Part shown: piece by piece, positions 16,715-25,226 of the stretch
Position numbering within the stretch: position 1 is the first letter of the stretch
Layout of the letters: the number at the start of each line of letters is the position of its first letter
Assembly: GCF_004135935.1 (NCBI RefSeq)
Contig: NZ_CP025086.1
Span: forward strand, 496,001-560,000
Reading direction: 5' to 3'
Length of the DNA: 64,000 nucleotides
Source: Methylovirgula ligni
GTDB lineage: Bacteria; Pseudomonadota; Alphaproteobacteria; Rhizobiales; Beijerinckiaceae
The notes under the pieces: model-generated
What the model saw: only the letters and a program-made list of their open reading frames with translations
What the model was told of the DNA's origin: nothing
Databases searched by the model: none
Program-made: the position numbers and the translations under genes

Positions 16715-18709
16715 CTATTTGTCTTCGCGGACGGTGTTGAAGGCGCCGCTGTTCGGCGCCCTGGCGATCAGCGCATCGACGCGATCGCGCTCGCGCTTGA
16801 ACGCGGCGAGCATCTTGCCGTCGAATTCCCGCGTCCGGGCCAGCCGCACCCGCATCGGGTCGACGAAATGGCCGTTGACCAGAACCTCGTAGTGGAGGTG
16901 CGGCCCCGTCGCGAGGCCGCTTTCGCCGAGATAGCCGATCACCTGGCCTTGGTGCACATGCACGCCATTGGCGATCGATCTGGCAAAACCCGACATATGG
17001 TTGTAGGTCGTCATATAGCCGTTGGCATGCTGGATGACGACACGGCGGCCATAGCCTGAATCCCAACCCGCTGATTCAATGACGCCATTGCCGGCGGCGA
17101 AGATCGGCGTGCCGATCGGCGCCGCCCAATCGACGCCCGTATGCATGCGGGTATAGCCGAGAATTGGATGAAACCGCATGCCGAAGGGCGAGGTTTCGCG
17201 CGCCCCGACGATCGGCGTGCGGATCAGGAATTTGCGCGACGACTTGCCGTTCCGGTCATAGAAATCGACGAGGCCATCGTCCGGCGTCTGGAAGCGGTAA
17301 TAGCGATAGGTTTCGTTGCGGGCGATGACGGAGGCATAAAGCAGTTCGTCCCGCTGCTCCCCCTCCGCGCCATTGTCGTAGAAAGCCTCGAAGGAATCGC
17401 CGCCGGTCACCGAACGCTGGAAATCGACGTCATTGGCGAAGATGCGAACGAGATCGTCGATGACGGGCTTGGGAATGTTTTGCTTGAGCGCGGTCTCATA
17501 GAGCGAATCGTAAAGCCGCATGCCCCCCTCGTCCGTGTCGTTATTGGCGGTGGCGGCGGCCTTCTCGTCGTTGTCCTCATCGTTATCTTCGACGCGGACA
17601 TAATTCCCGCCATCCGTGATCGCGATTGTCGTTTCCAGCGTCTCGTCGTTGTAGACCGAGAGCCGGGCGAGCGTCTGCCCGTTGCCGGAGCCATTGAGAT
17701 CGGCCATCAGCAATTTGAGCCGCCGGCCCTCGGCCACTGCCGGCTGGCCCGGCTTGGGAGCAAAGGCATTGGCGACCTGCGCGGCCGTTGAATCGTCGAT
17801 GCCGGCCCCGTGCAACGCATCTTCCAGCGTCTGGCCGTGGCGGACGATGATGAGCCGCTCCTCCATCTCCGTCGGCTGCTGCAACGACGTGGTGCGGGGA
17901 ACAACGGTCACATTTTCCGGCACCATCCGCACCTCGATCTGCGAGAACGGCGAGGAGGACAGTGGGTCGTTGGGGTTGGCATAAGGCAAGGCGCTGAACA
18001 TGCCGGCGCGGCTCGTGCGCATCAGCAAAAGCTGCGGCGGCAACGACAAATGGTCGCCACCGCCGGCTGTCTGCTCTGAATTGACCTCTTCGGCCACCTG
18101 CGCCTGAACCTCCGGCAGCGATAAAACCGCCGTTGACGACATTTTATCGGTGGGCAGATCGTGGACGGTGAAAGCGACGTCCGAGTCGCCCTGATCGGTG
18201 ACGACGGGTTCGTTGACCGCCTTGCGCGCGTCGGCCAGCAATTTCAACGGATCATAGGGCGGCACTTCGTCGGCGAAGCCCGCTTCCGTCGTCACCAGGG
18301 TCGTCGCCACGTGGGTGAAAGAATGGAGGCGGATGACTTCCTTGTCGCCGACCTTGATCGTCGTCGGCGCGCTATAGGTCTGCTTGTCGGCGACAATATC
18401 GACGGCTTTGACCAGCCGGTCACCCTTACTTGGGTTGATGCCCGTCTCGGCCTCTTTATGGGTGGCAAGCGCCGGCGCCGGCGCCTCGGCGAAATTCGAT
18501 TGGCGGTCGAGCGCCGCATAAATTGCCGCGCCAATGAGGACCGCCCCGGCAAAGGCGGTGAGGATCGTACCGCCGAACCAGCGGATCGAGACGTGCCGCC
18601 GCTCGAGCGGACTTCGCTGATGGCCGCCAACCTCGATCGCGGGCTCCAGCCCGAGATCTCCGACCGCCTGCGAAAAATCGAGACGGCTATGGGCGGTCAG
18701 CGTGTCCAT
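16715..18709 (-). CDS. M23 family peptidoglycan endopeptidase, membrane-anchored
   Basis: 664 residues from ATG 18709 (a GTG 14 codons upstream is the alternative). One transmembrane helix lies near residues 50-65 (AFAGAVLIGAAIYAAL), then a long low-complexity periplasmic region with a LysM/OapA-like part (HGQTLEDALHGAGI). The C-terminal LytM/M23 domain has the zinc motifs HTGVDWAAPIG (H..D) and GPHLHYEV (HxH). Expected to cut peptide cross-links in the periplasm during growth or division. Both zinc motifs are intact, so it should be active rather than a NlpD/EnvC-type activator. Confidence 0.88.
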   Translation of the reverse strand: MDTLTAHSRLDFSQAVGDLGLEPAIEVGGHQRSPLERRHVSIRWFGGTILTAFAGAVLIGAAIYAALDRQSNFAEAPAPALATHKEAETGINPSKGDRLVKAVDIVADKQTYSAPTTIKVGDKEVIRLHSFTHVATTLVTTEAGFADEVPPYDPLKLLADARKAVNEPVVTDQGDSDVAFTVHDLPTDKMSSTAVLSLPEVQAQVAEEVNSEQTAGGGDHLSLPPQLLLMRTSRAGMFSALPYANPNDPLSSSPFSQIEVRMVPENVTVVPRTTSLQQPTEMEERLIIVRHGQTLEDALHGAGIDDSTAAQVANAFAPKPGQPAVAEGRRLKLLMADLNGSGNGQTLARLSVYNDETLETTIAITDGGNYVRVEDNDEDNDEKAAATANNDTDEGGMRLYDSLYETALKQNIPKPVIDDLVRIFANDVDFQRSVTGGDSFEAFYDNGAEGEQRDELLYASVIARNETYRYYRFQTPDDGLVDFYDRNGKSSRKFLIRTPIVGARETSPFGMRFHPILGYTRMHTGVDWAAPIGTPIFAAGNGVIESAGWDSGYGRRVVIQHANGYMTTYNHMSGFARSIANGVHVHQGQVIGYLGESGLATGPHLHYEVLVNGHFVDPMRVRLARTREFDGKMLAAFKRERDRVDALIARAPNSGAFNTVREDK

Positions 18710-19095
18710 ACGCCCGACAAGTTCCCCTCGTAATTGGCGAGCCAGCGGCACCTTAGGCCCCGCCGGGCGTCAGGCCAATTGCCTTGCGGCGTGGCGCAAC
18801 GTTCATGGTCCGCGGAATATTGCCCGAAGCTTACAGGCGTTCCGGCGAACCGGCTGATTTTCTTGGAATGTTGACGAAGCCTCGGGAAAATGGCCCAAAT
18901 GCGGCGCTGACGCCTGCCGGATTACGGTTGACAGATGTTCGGCCGGCAGTTACTTCTCCGCCCGGATCGCGCGGCTAATGCCGCGTTTTTTCATTGGAAT
19001 CGGGCGGTTCCGCTCGGATTTCCGTGAGCCCAGCCACATAAACTGTCAAAAAGCCGGCCGGAAAGCCTCCGAGCCGGGCCGAACACGAGGCAAAG
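18710..19095. promoter_or_regulatory. divergent promoter region between the M23 gene and rplU
   Basis: 386 bases with no credible gene. TTGACA at about 18929 on the plus strand could be the -35 of the rplU promoter, although the -10 is not obvious. I see no L21-specific structure. Confidence 0.35.
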
Positions 19096-19404
19096 ATGTT
19101 CGCAGTGATTAAGACCGGCGGCAAGCAATACAGCGTTGCCGCAGACGACGAGATTATCGTCATGACCTTGCCCGGCGAGCCGGGCGATGCCGTGACCTTC
19201 GATAATGTTCTGCTGCTTGTCGACGGTGAGACGACCAGGTTTGGTGCGCCCTTCGTCGAAGGCGCCAAGGTTGTCGGCACCATCGTCGCGCAGGAGCGCG
19301 GCCCGAAGGTGCTGTCCTTCAAGAAGCGCCGGCGCCAGAATTCGAAGCGCAAGCGTGGCCATCGGCAGGATCTGACGCGGGTGAAGATCACCAGCGTCGC
19401 CTGA
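19096..19404 (+). CDS. rplU: 50S ribosomal protein L21
   Basis: 102-residue L21, beginning [14 protein letters not shown] and carrying the [21 protein letters not shown] basic stretch and the TRVKI end typical of bacterial L21. It binds 23S rRNA. First gene of the rplU-rpmA pair; rpmA follows after 110 bases. Normal length. Confidence 0.98.
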   Translation: MFAVIKTGGKQYSVAADDEIIVMTLPGEPGDAVTFDNVLLLVDGETTRFGAPFVEGAKVVGTIVAQERGPKVLSFKKRRRQNSKRKRGHRQDLTRVKITSVA

Positions 19405-19514
19405 GTCGGGTTGGCCTTAAGTCGAGCTTCCGCCGATGGCGGAAAGGTTTAGAATCATAATGTCCTCGATGATCCGCCAGGCGCGGCGCGAGGGCGAAGT
19501 TCGGAGCCAGGAAG

Positions 19515-19790
19515 ATGGCGCATAAAAAGGCAGGCGGTTCGTCCCGCAACGGTCGCGACTCGGCAGGCCGACGTCTCGGCGTGAAGAAATTCGGCGGCGA
19601 ATCCGTCGTGGGCGGCAACATTATCGTGCGCCAGCGCGGCACCAAATGGCATCCCGGCGTCAATGTCGGCATCGGCAAGGATCACACCTTGTTCGCCCTC
19701 GTCGATGGCACGGTGCACTTTAGGGCCAGCGCCACGTGTCGTGCGAGCGTCGAGATCATCCCGGCCCAACGTGCCGAGGCACAAGAATAA
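19515..19790 (+). CDS. rpmA: 50S ribosomal protein L27
   Basis: 91-residue L27 starting [20 protein letters not shown], the classic N-terminus that reaches the peptidyl-transferase centre. No N-terminal cleavage extension of the Firmicutes type. Followed by a dense run of hairpins at 19806-19949 before the next gene. Confidence 0.98.
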   Translation: MAHKKAGGSSRNGRDSAGRRLGVKKFGGESVVGGNIIVRQRGTKWHPGVNVGIGKDHTLFALVDGTVHFRASATCRASVEIIPAQRAEAQE

Positions 19791-19805
19791 CGGTGGTGTT
19801 CAAAA

Positions 19806-19949
19806 GGACTCCACCGGCTCCCAGCAAACCCGGTGGACAGTCCGCAGCCCGAATAGGCTGACGTCAGGTCCAGGAAAAACCCGGCAGGGTTTTTGATAGG
19901 GGGAGGTGGGAGACCACCATCCCCTTTATTTTTGGACCCGGCAGGGTCC
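19806..19949 (+). terminator. array of four hairpins downstream of rpmA, at least two terminator-like
   Basis: Four consecutive stems. (1) GGACT plus CCACCGG pairing with CCGGTGG plus AGTCC, 19806-19843. (2) An 8-bp stem 19875-19894, loop GGCA, ending in five T. (3) GGGGA/GGTGG pairing with CCACC/TCCCC around 19900-19924, loop GAGA, followed by TTTATTTTTT. (4) GGACCC/GGGTCC 19934-19949, again with a GGCA loop. Stems 2 and 3 are good rho-independent terminators for rplU-rpmA. Stem 4 ends just before the Shine-Dalgarno of the GNAT gene. Confidence 0.75.
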
Positions 19950-19961
19950 CCGGAGATCAAA

Positions 19962-20600
19962 ATGTTCCCGGACCTGACACGCGACGACGTTTTCCGCCTC
20001 GAAACCCAGCGGCTGTGGCTGCGTTGGCCGCGCGCCGCGGATGCGGCCGCCATCACTGCCTTCGCCTCGCGGCCCGAGGTGGCGCAGATGACGGCGGCGA
20101 TCCCGTATCCCTACCCGGCCCAGGAAGCCGACCGCTTCATCTTCGAGGCGCGTGCGGACAATGCTGCCGGCCGGGCGCTGCATCTGGCTCTGACCCTCAA
20201 GGGCGGACCGCGGACCGTGGTCGGACTCGTCTCGGCGATTGCCGAAGGGCAGCGCGAGGCGGAGATCGGCTATGCCATCGCCCCCGAGATGTGGGACCAG
20301 GGCTATGCCAGCGAAGCGGCACAAATCCTCGTCGACACCGTCTTCGCGCTGACCCCGGCGCAGCGGATTCTCGCCAATACCCGCGTCAACAACCCCGCCT
20401 CCCGCGCGGTACTGGAGAAGAGCGGCTTCGTCTATGTCGATACGGGCCTCGACCCGCTCCCCGCCCGTGGCGGCCTGCACCCGTGCGACCGCTTCGAGCT
20501 CGACCGCGCGCACTGGCGGACGGCGGGCCGCGCCCTGCCCGCCATGACGCACCAGCGCGACGCGAGGGAGACGGCGGTGCTTGACCGCGCGCCTGGCTGA
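19962..20600 (+). CDS. GNAT family N-acetyltransferase (RimJ/RimL-like)
   Basis: 212 residues, ATG 19962 with CGGAGA upstream. Acetyltransf_3 type: TQRLWLRWPRAADAAAI opening, EAEIGYAIAPEMWDQGYASEA (motif A, acetyl-CoA site), ANTRVNNPASRAVLEKSGF (N-x-x-S-x-x-V-L-x-K-x-G-F). The family acetylates N-termini of ribosomal proteins or small amines. A GNAT gene at this place between rpmA and obgE is common in Rhizobiales. Substrate unproven. Confidence 0.88.
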   Translation: MFPDLTRDDVFRLETQRLWLRWPRAADAAAITAFASRPEVAQMTAAIPYPYPAQEADRFIFEARADNAAGRALHLALTLKGGPRTVVGLVSAIAEGQREAEIGYAIAPEMWDQGYASEAAQILVDTVFALTPAQRILANTRVNNPASRAVLEKSGFVYVDTGLDPLPARGGLHPCDRFELDRAHWRTAGRALPAMTHQRDARETAVLDRAPG

Positions 20601-20633
20601 TCCGATAGCAATAAGCATCAATGTTAAGCGCCC

Positions 20634-20656
20634 CCCTCTCCCGGACGGGAGAGGGA
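20634..20656. repeat. palindromic repeat upstream of obgE
   Basis: CCCTCTCCC/GGGAGAGGG, 9-bp perfect arms around GGAC. No T tail follows, so a dispersed palindromic repeat is more likely than a terminator. It lies about 30 bases before the obgE start. Confidence 0.6.
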
Positions 20657-20684
20657 TTGGCGCGCGAACCGATTCCAGCGCCCG

Positions 20685-21722
20685 ATGAAATTTCTCGACG
20701 AAGCCAAGATTTATGTGAAGTCCGGTGCCGGCGGCGCCGGCTCGGTCTCGTTCCGGCGCGAGAAGTTCATTGAGTTCGGCGGCCCGGACGGTGGCGACGG
20801 CGGCCGCGGCGGCGATGTCGTTGCCCTTTGCGTCCACGGCCTCAACACGCTGCTCGACTATCGCTATCAGCAGCATTTCAAAGCCAAGACCGGCGGCCAC
20901 GGCATGGGCCAGAACCGCGCCGGCGCGCGGGGTGCGGACGCCGTCCTCAAAGTTCCGGTCGGCACCGAAATCTACGACGCCGAAGCGGGCGTGTTGATCG
21001 CCGATCTGACCGAAATCGGCCAGAGCGTGCGCATCCTCAAGGGCGGCAACGGCGGCTTCGGCAATACGCATTTCAAATCCTCGACCAATCGCGCCCCGCG
21101 CCGCGCCAACCCGGGCGAGGTGGCGCAGGAGCGCACGCTGATCTTGCGCCTGAAGCTCATCGCCGATGCCGGCCTTGTCGGCCTGCCCAACGCCGGCAAA
21201 TCGACCTTTCTCGCCAAAGTTTCGGCCGCGAAGCCGAAAATCGCCGACTATCCCTTTACGACGCTCGCGCCGCAGCTCGGCGTCGTCGCCTGCGACGGGC
21301 GCGAATTCGTCCTCGCCGATATTCCCGGCCTGATCGAGGGCGCGCATGAAGGCGTCGGCCTCGGCGACCGTTTCCTCGCCCATGTCGAACGCTGCGAAGT
21401 GCTGCTGCATCTCGTCGATGCCGGCAGCGAACATGCGGGCAAAGCTTACAAGACCGTGCGCCACGAGATCGAGGCCTATGGCGCGGGCCTGACCGAAAAG
21501 CCGGAAATCGTCGCGCTCTCCAAGATCGACACGGTCGATGCCGAAACGCTGAAGACGCAATTGGCGCGGCTGAAACGCGCCGCCAAGCGCACGCCGCTCG
21601 CGCTTTCCTCGGCAACGGGCCAGAACGTGCAGGAGGTTTTGCGCGCCCTGCAGAAAGAGATCGACGCCAAGCGCACGGTCGAGAACCCCACGCCGGCCAA
21701 GGCGGCGGAGTGGCACCCATGA
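20685..21722 (+). CDS. obgE: GTPase ObgE/CgtA
   Basis: 345-residue ribosome-assembly GTPase. The glycine-rich Obg domain ([26 protein letters not shown]) covers residues 1-158. The G domain follows with G1 [10 protein letters not shown]3 DIPGLIEGA and G4 ALSKID. The C-terminal OCT domain of some Obg proteins is lacking, as is usual in alphaproteobacteria. The stop overlaps the proB start (ATGA), so the two are coupled. Confidence 0.97.
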   Translation: MKFLDEAKIYVKSGAGGAGSVSFRREKFIEFGGPDGGDGGRGGDVVALCVHGLNTLLDYRYQQHFKAKTGGHGMGQNRAGARGADAVLKVPVGTEIYDAEAGVLIADLTEIGQSVRILKGGNGGFGNTHFKSSTNRAPRRANPGEVAQERTLILRLKLIADAGLVGLPNAGKSTFLAKVSAAKPKIADYPFTTLAPQLGVVACDGREFVLADIPGLIEGAHEGVGLGDRFLAHVERCEVLLHLVDAGSEHAGKAYKTVRHEIEAYGAGLTEKPEIVALSKIDTVDAETLKTQLARLKRAAKRTPLALSSATGQNVQEVLRALQKEIDAKRTVENPTPAKAAEWHP

Positions 21723-22864
21723 GCTTTGCCGAGGGCGCGCAGGCGCTGCCAAAGCTCGTCCAGTTTCGTCGCATCACCATCAAGGTCGGCTCGTCGCTGC
21801 TTGTCGACCCCGCGCGCGGCGCGGTGAAGCGCGACTGGCTCGCGGCCCTCGCCGACGACATCGCCGGGCTGCACAAGATCGGCGCCGATGTACTCGTCGT
21901 CTCCTCCGGCTCGGTGGCGCTCGGCCGCAGCGTGCTTGGCCTGCCGGGCGGTCCGCTGAAGCTCGAAGACAGCCAGGCCGCCGCCGCCGTCGGCCAGATC
22001 GCGCTGGCGCGCATCTGGTCGGAAGTGCTTGGCGCGCGCGGCATCAAAGCCGGGCAGATCCTAGTCACCTATCACGATACCGAGCAGCGGCGGCGCTATC
22101 TCAACGCCCGCGCGACCATTGACCGCCTGCTCGACCTGCGCGCTGTGCCCGTCATCAACGAGAACGACACGGTCGCGACTTCCGAAATCCGCTATGGCGA
22201 CAACGACCGGCTGGCGGCGCGCGTGGCAACTATGGCGTCCGCCGATCTGCTCATCCTGCTCTCCGATGTCGCCGGTCTCTACGATGCGCCACCGGCGGAG
22301 AACCCCGGCGCGAAGCTCATCCCGCTGGTGCCGCGCATCACGCCGGAGATCGAGGCGATGGCAGGCGGCGCGGCCTCCATTCTCTCGCGCGGCGGCATGC
22401 GCACCAAGATCGAGGCGGCCAAGATCGCGACCGGCGGCGGCACACATATGATCATCGCCGACGGGCGCGTGGAGCATCCAATCGCGCGGATCGAATCGGG
22501 CGGCCCCTGCACCTGGTTCCTCACAAGCGCGACGCCGGTGACGGCGCGCAAGAAATGGATCGCCGGCACGCTGATCGCGCGCGGCGCGCTGACGGTCGAT
22601 GACGGCGCGGTGAAGGCGCTGCTTTCCGGCAAGAGCCTGCTGCCGGCGGGCGTCACGAAAGTCGAGGGCGAATTCGCGCGGGGCGATTGCGTGATCATCC
22701 GCGATACGGACGGCCACGAACTCGGCCGCGGCCTCGCCAATTACGACGCCGACGAAGCCGCCAAGATCGCCGGGCACAATTCAGCCGAGATCGAAACCCT
22801 GCTCGGCACGCCGGGCCGCGCGGCGCTCATCCACCGGGATGACATGGTGCTGAAGGGGGACTGA
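21719..22864 (+). CDS. proB: glutamate 5-kinase
   Basis: First step of proline synthesis: glutamate to glutamyl-5-phosphate. 381 residues: amino-acid kinase domain ([42 protein letters not shown]), then a C-terminal PUA domain (about 285-370). Start ATG 21719 overlaps the obgE stop. Its partner proA is 14.7 kb downstream here, although it is normally adjacent. Confidence 0.97.
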   Translation: MSFAEGAQALPKLVQFRRITIKVGSSLLVDPARGAVKRDWLAALADDIAGLHKIGADVLVVSSGSVALGRSVLGLPGGPLKLEDSQAAAAVGQIALARIWSEVLGARGIKAGQILVTYHDTEQRRRYLNARATIDRLLDLRAVPVINENDTVATSEIRYGDNDRLAARVATMASADLLILLSDVAGLYDAPPAENPGAKLIPLVPRITPEIEAMAGGAASILSRGGMRTKIEAAKIATGGGTHMIIADGRVEHPIARIESGGPCTWFLTSATPVTARKKWIAGTLIARGALTVDDGAVKALLSGKSLLPAGVTKVEGEFARGDCVIIRDTDGHELGRGLANYDADEAAKIAGHNSAEIETLLGTPGRAALIHRDDMVLKGD

Positions 22865-22870
22865 GGATTT

Positions 22871-22903
22871 CGTGGATGGCCGGGACAAGCCCGGCCATGA
22901 CGG
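22871..22903 (+). repeat. REP-like palindrome, copy 1
   Basis: GTGGATGGCCGGGACAAGCC followed by its near-reverse complement through CATGACGG. It starts 7 bases after the proB stop and could also act as a hairpin at the 3' end. Same orientation as copy 3. Confidence 0.85.
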
Positions 22904-22970
22904 CAAAGTCGAAAAGCCGTCTAGTCCGGCCTCGTACCACCACTCTGCTCAACCCATTCATCTCCGTACG

Positions 22971-23002
22971 CGTCATGGCCGGGCTTGTCCCGGCCATCCA
23001 CG
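22971..23002 (-). repeat. REP-like palindrome, copy 2 (inverted)
   Basis: Reverse-complement copy of the element at 22871 and 23317. With copy 3 it brackets the GIY-YIG gene in opposite orientations. Confidence 0.85.
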
Positions 23003-23011
23003 CCGTGGTGC

Positions 23012-23299
23012 TCACGCAAGATCGTCGTAAAGATCGCGCCAATCGGGATTGGATTCGAGAATTAAGCGCACTTTCCACGCACGCGGCCAATGCTTCATAT
23101 TGCGTTCGCGCTGAATCGCTGCGCGGATATCATCATAGCGTTCGAGATACACGAGACGTATGAGCCCGTATTGCTTCGTGAAGCCTTGATAAAGACCTGT
23201 CCGATGTTCATAGGCGCGGCGCGAAAGGTCATTCGTCACGCCGGTATAAAGCGTGCCGTTCGGCTTGTTGGTCATGATGTAGACCCAGCCTCCCCGCAT
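23012..23299 (-). CDS. GIY-YIG nuclease superfamily protein (YhbQ/UPF0213-like)
   Basis: 95 residues from ATG 23299: GGWVYIMTNKPNGTLYTGVTND carries the GIY-YIG pattern (VYI..TLYTGVT), with a downstream Arg (LSRRAYEH) and Glu (AIQRERNMKHW). Length matches stand-alone GIY-YIG proteins. The frame extends upstream to 23344, but that part is the REP element translated (MAGLVPAIHA), so I exclude it. Flanked by inverted REP copies. Function unproven; such proteins are often structure-specific DNA nucleases. Confidence 0.8.
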   Translation of the reverse strand: MRGGWVYIMTNKPNGTLYTGVTNDLSRRAYEHRTGLYQGFTKQYGLIRLVYLERYDDIRAAIQRERNMKHWPRAWKVRLILESNPDWRDLYDDLA

Positions 23300-23316
23300 C
23301 GCTTCAGGATGACCCG

Positions 23317-23349
23317 CGTGGATGGCCGGGACAAGCCCGGCCATGACGG
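23317..23349 (+). repeat. REP-like palindrome, copy 3
   Basis: Same sequence and orientation as the copy at 22871. It overlaps the 5' extension of the GIY-YIG frame and would be translated into MAGLVPAIHA if the upstream ATG were used. Confidence 0.85.
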
Positions 23350-23366
23350 ACGGCGAGGTCGAAGGC

Positions 23367-23906
23367 TTAAGCCCCCCTCACCTCCAGCCGGATATGAATC
23401 GTATCTTCCTCGCGCAGCAGAACGAGTGGGAGACCGGCGTGCTGGAAGACGTGCAGCATCGGGATATTGTCGGCGAACAAATCGGCTTCGAGATAGTGAA
23501 TCCCGTTGGCGCGCGCGATCTCGATGATCTCCTGCATCAGCACGCGGCCCATGCCGTGGCCCTGATAGCCATCGACGATGGTGAAGGCGAGTTCGGCGCG
23601 CTTCGGCGGATCGAAATCATCGAGCGCGAAATAGCTGACGCCGCCGATGACGACCTCATCCACGCCGGCGCCTGTCGTCACCAGCAGCGCGGCGTCGCGC
23701 TTGAAATCGACGCCGGTGATCTGCGCCAGCTCCGCTTCGGTGACTTCGGCGCGATATTCGAAAAAGCGCGCGTGGATCGTCTCCGACCCCAAGGTGTGGA
23801 AGGCGCGGCGGATGCGCGGGCCGTCGTCGCGATGCACCGCGCGCAGCGTGACGGGCCTGCCGTCATCGAGCTTCGTTTTGATTGAAAAGGCCGAAAAGTC
23901 TGGCAC
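23367..23906 (-). CDS. GNAT family N-acetyltransferase
   Basis: About 179 residues from a GTG at 23906; the start is uncertain because the frame is open to 24032, opposite the next gene. Acetyltransf_1 features: RPVTLRAVHRDDGPRI opening, ELAFTIVDGYQGHGMGRVLMQEI (motif A, Q-G-x-G-M-G) and IHYLEADLFADNIPMLHVFQHAGL. Stand-alone acetyltransferases like this often resemble the C-terminal domain of protein lysine acetyltransferases. Divergent from the zinc-cluster gene, with little room between. Confidence 0.8.
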   Translation of the reverse strand: MPDFSAFSIKTKLDDGRPVTLRAVHRDDGPRIRRAFHTLGSETIHARFFEYRAEVTEAELAQITGVDFKRDAALLVTTGAGVDEVVIGGVSYFALDDFDPPKRAELAFTIVDGYQGHGMGRVLMQEIIEIARANGIHYLEADLFADNIPMLHVFQHAGLPLVLLREEDTIHIRLEVRGA

Positions 23907-23964
23907 GGGTCGAATCACCGCGTTGGACAGGCGCAGACATAGCAAGGCGCGCGGGCCGTGGGTA

Positions 23965-24411
23965 TTGGACAAATCTGTCCATCCGCGTCGCGCGTGCGGC
24001 GCCTGCTCGCTCTGCTGCAAGCTTTTGCCCATCGCCGCGCTGGAAAAGCCGCACGATCAATGGTGCGCGCATTGCCGGCCAGGCGCCGGCGGCTGCACGA
24101 TTTATGACAGCCGGCCCCAAACCTGCCGGACCTTCTCCTGCCATTGGCTGGCGGACCCGGCGGCCGGCGAGCATTGGGCGCCGCTGAAAGCCAGAATGGT
24201 GGTGCAGATCACCGGCGGCCACGATGCGGCCTTCGACCGCTTTGTCGATGTGCATGTCGATCGCGGCGCGGCCGATGCCTGGCGCAGCAAGCCCTATGCC
24301 GCCGATCTGCGGCGGCTGAGCGCCGACCCGCGCACGCTGGTGCGCATCTTCCAGAGCAATCGCACCTTCGTCGTGCGGCCGGGCGAAGTGCTCGAGGTCA
24401 AGCGCGCCTGA
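23965..24411 (+). CDS. YkgJ family cysteine cluster protein
   Basis: About 148 residues. Cysteine pattern CGACSLCCKLLPI ... WCAHC...GGCTIYDSRPQTCRTFSCHW is the YkgJ/Fe-S-or-Zn cluster signature (CxxCCxxxxx...C..C...C). The start is unclear: no ATG precedes the cluster, TTG 23965 is the best in-frame candidate, and the frame itself is open to 23647 antisense to the GNAT gene. Role of the family unknown; it is thought to be metal-binding. Confidence 0.75.
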   Translation: MDKSVHPRRACGACSLCCKLLPIAALEKPHDQWCAHCRPGAGGCTIYDSRPQTCRTFSCHWLADPAAGEHWAPLKARMVVQITGGHDAAFDRFVDVHVDRGAADAWRSKPYAADLRRLSADPRTLVRIFQSNRTFVVRPGEVLEVKRA

Positions 24412-24473
24412 GCCGGAACAAAGATGGCCTTGACCGCATTGTTTTAGGCCCGCGCTTTATGCGCGGCCCTCTA

Positions 24474-24521
24474 GAGCGTTTTCACGCGAAGTGGATACCG
24501 GTTCGCGTTATGAAAACGCTC
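24474..24521. repeat. palindromic repeat A of a twin element
   Basis: GAGCGTTTTCACGCGAA pairs with TTCGCG...TGAAAACGCTC, with a 3-base bulge. This is a widely seen rhizobial intergenic repeat type, here 60 bases after the zinc-cluster gene. Confidence 0.8.
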
Positions 24522-24535
24522 CAATTCAAATATTT

Positions 24536-24585
24536 AGACCGCTTTCGGACGGAAAACCGGTTTCCACTTTTCCTGAAAGCGGTCT
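24536..24585. repeat. palindromic repeat B of a twin element
   Basis: AGACCGCTTTC pairs with GAAAGCGGTCT, with an inner GGAAAACCGGTTTCC-type palindrome. It ends 15 bases before the next start codon, so its stem may reach the 5' UTR of the small gene at 24600. Confidence 0.8.
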
Positions 24586-24599
24586 AGGGAGGAAAATCG

Positions 24600-24803
24600 A
24601 TGAGCAAGCTCACAAGCAAGGGTCGCGATGAACTTCCGGCCAAGGATTTCGCTGGCCCCGGCCGCTCCTATCCGGTCGAGGACAAGGCCCATGCGGCCAA
24701 CGCCAAGGCCCGCGCGGCGCAGGCCGTCAAGGCCGGGCGCATGAGCAAGTCGGAAGAGACCAAGATCGACGCCAAGGCCAACAAGGAACTGCACAAGAAA
24801 TAG
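24600..24803 (+). CDS. small basic conserved hypothetical protein
   Basis: 67 residues, ATG 24600 with GGGAGGAAAA upstream. Rich in Lys and Ala; contains AKDFAGPGRSYPVEDKAHAANAKARA, a short motif seen in small DUF proteins and in phage-like or stress proteins (LPxxxFALPGxRxYPIxDxxHAxNA), although here it is trimmed to this segment. No signal or membrane segment. Function unknown. Confidence 0.8.
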   Translation: MSKLTSKGRDELPAKDFAGPGRSYPVEDKAHAANAKARAAQAVKAGRMSKSEETKIDAKANKELHKK

Positions 24804-24824
24804 GGCTTTGCGCCGGCGCTGCGC

Positions 24825-25130
24825 TCAGCCCTTCTTGGTGTAGAGCGCGCACCAGCCGGACGGGCTGATCGTGCCGTCGACGACTTCGCAGGAGCCCGGC
24901 GCTTGGAAGTGGGAGCAGGTGCTGCACTGCTGGCCGTTCTTCGGCGAGTCTTGATATTGCGCCGCCGATTGCGCGACTTTCTGCTGCGCACGGGCGCGCA
25001 GCGGCATGAGGCCGACCGCCGCGGCACTTGCGACAAAGGCCGCCCCGCTCAGCAGGGTGCGGCGCGAAAGTGCCTGCGTCTCAAGCGTCACGGTTTCGGC
25101 ACGGCACGAACAGGGTGTGGATTGGGTCAT
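24825..25130 (-). CDS. high-potential iron-sulfur protein (HiPIP), Tat-exported
   Basis: 101 residues. A Tat signal (SRRTLLSGAAFVASAAAVGL) leads to a HiPIP domain with four cluster cysteines: CSTCSHFQAPGSC and, after EVVDGTISPSGW, CALY. The [4Fe-4S] protein is a soluble periplasmic one-electron carrier. Possible donors or acceptors are cytochrome bc1-linked chains or a periplasmic dehydrogenase. Start ATG 25130. Confidence 0.92.
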   Translation of the reverse strand: MTQSTPCSCRAETVTLETQALSRRTLLSGAAFVASAAAVGLMPLRARAQQKVAQSAAQYQDSPKNGQQCSTCSHFQAPGSCEVVDGTISPSGWCALYTKKG

Positions 25131-25226
25131 CGGCGCTTCTCCCGTTTAGGGCGCGACGACTTTAGAATGAATATAATCTGTCGCCACGCCGGGCTTTAAC
25201 GCCGCGCCGCGGCTGCGGTTCCCGGC

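Noticed and set aside
19926-21752. 608-codon minus-strand frame across the GNAT and obgE genes
   Set aside because: Opposite to obgE, whose motifs are unmistakable; no own domain or ribosome-binding site.
22865-23360. CRISPR array
   Set aside because: Three 32-base palindromes in mixed orientation with unequal spacing; this is REP, not a CRISPR repeat-spacer unit.
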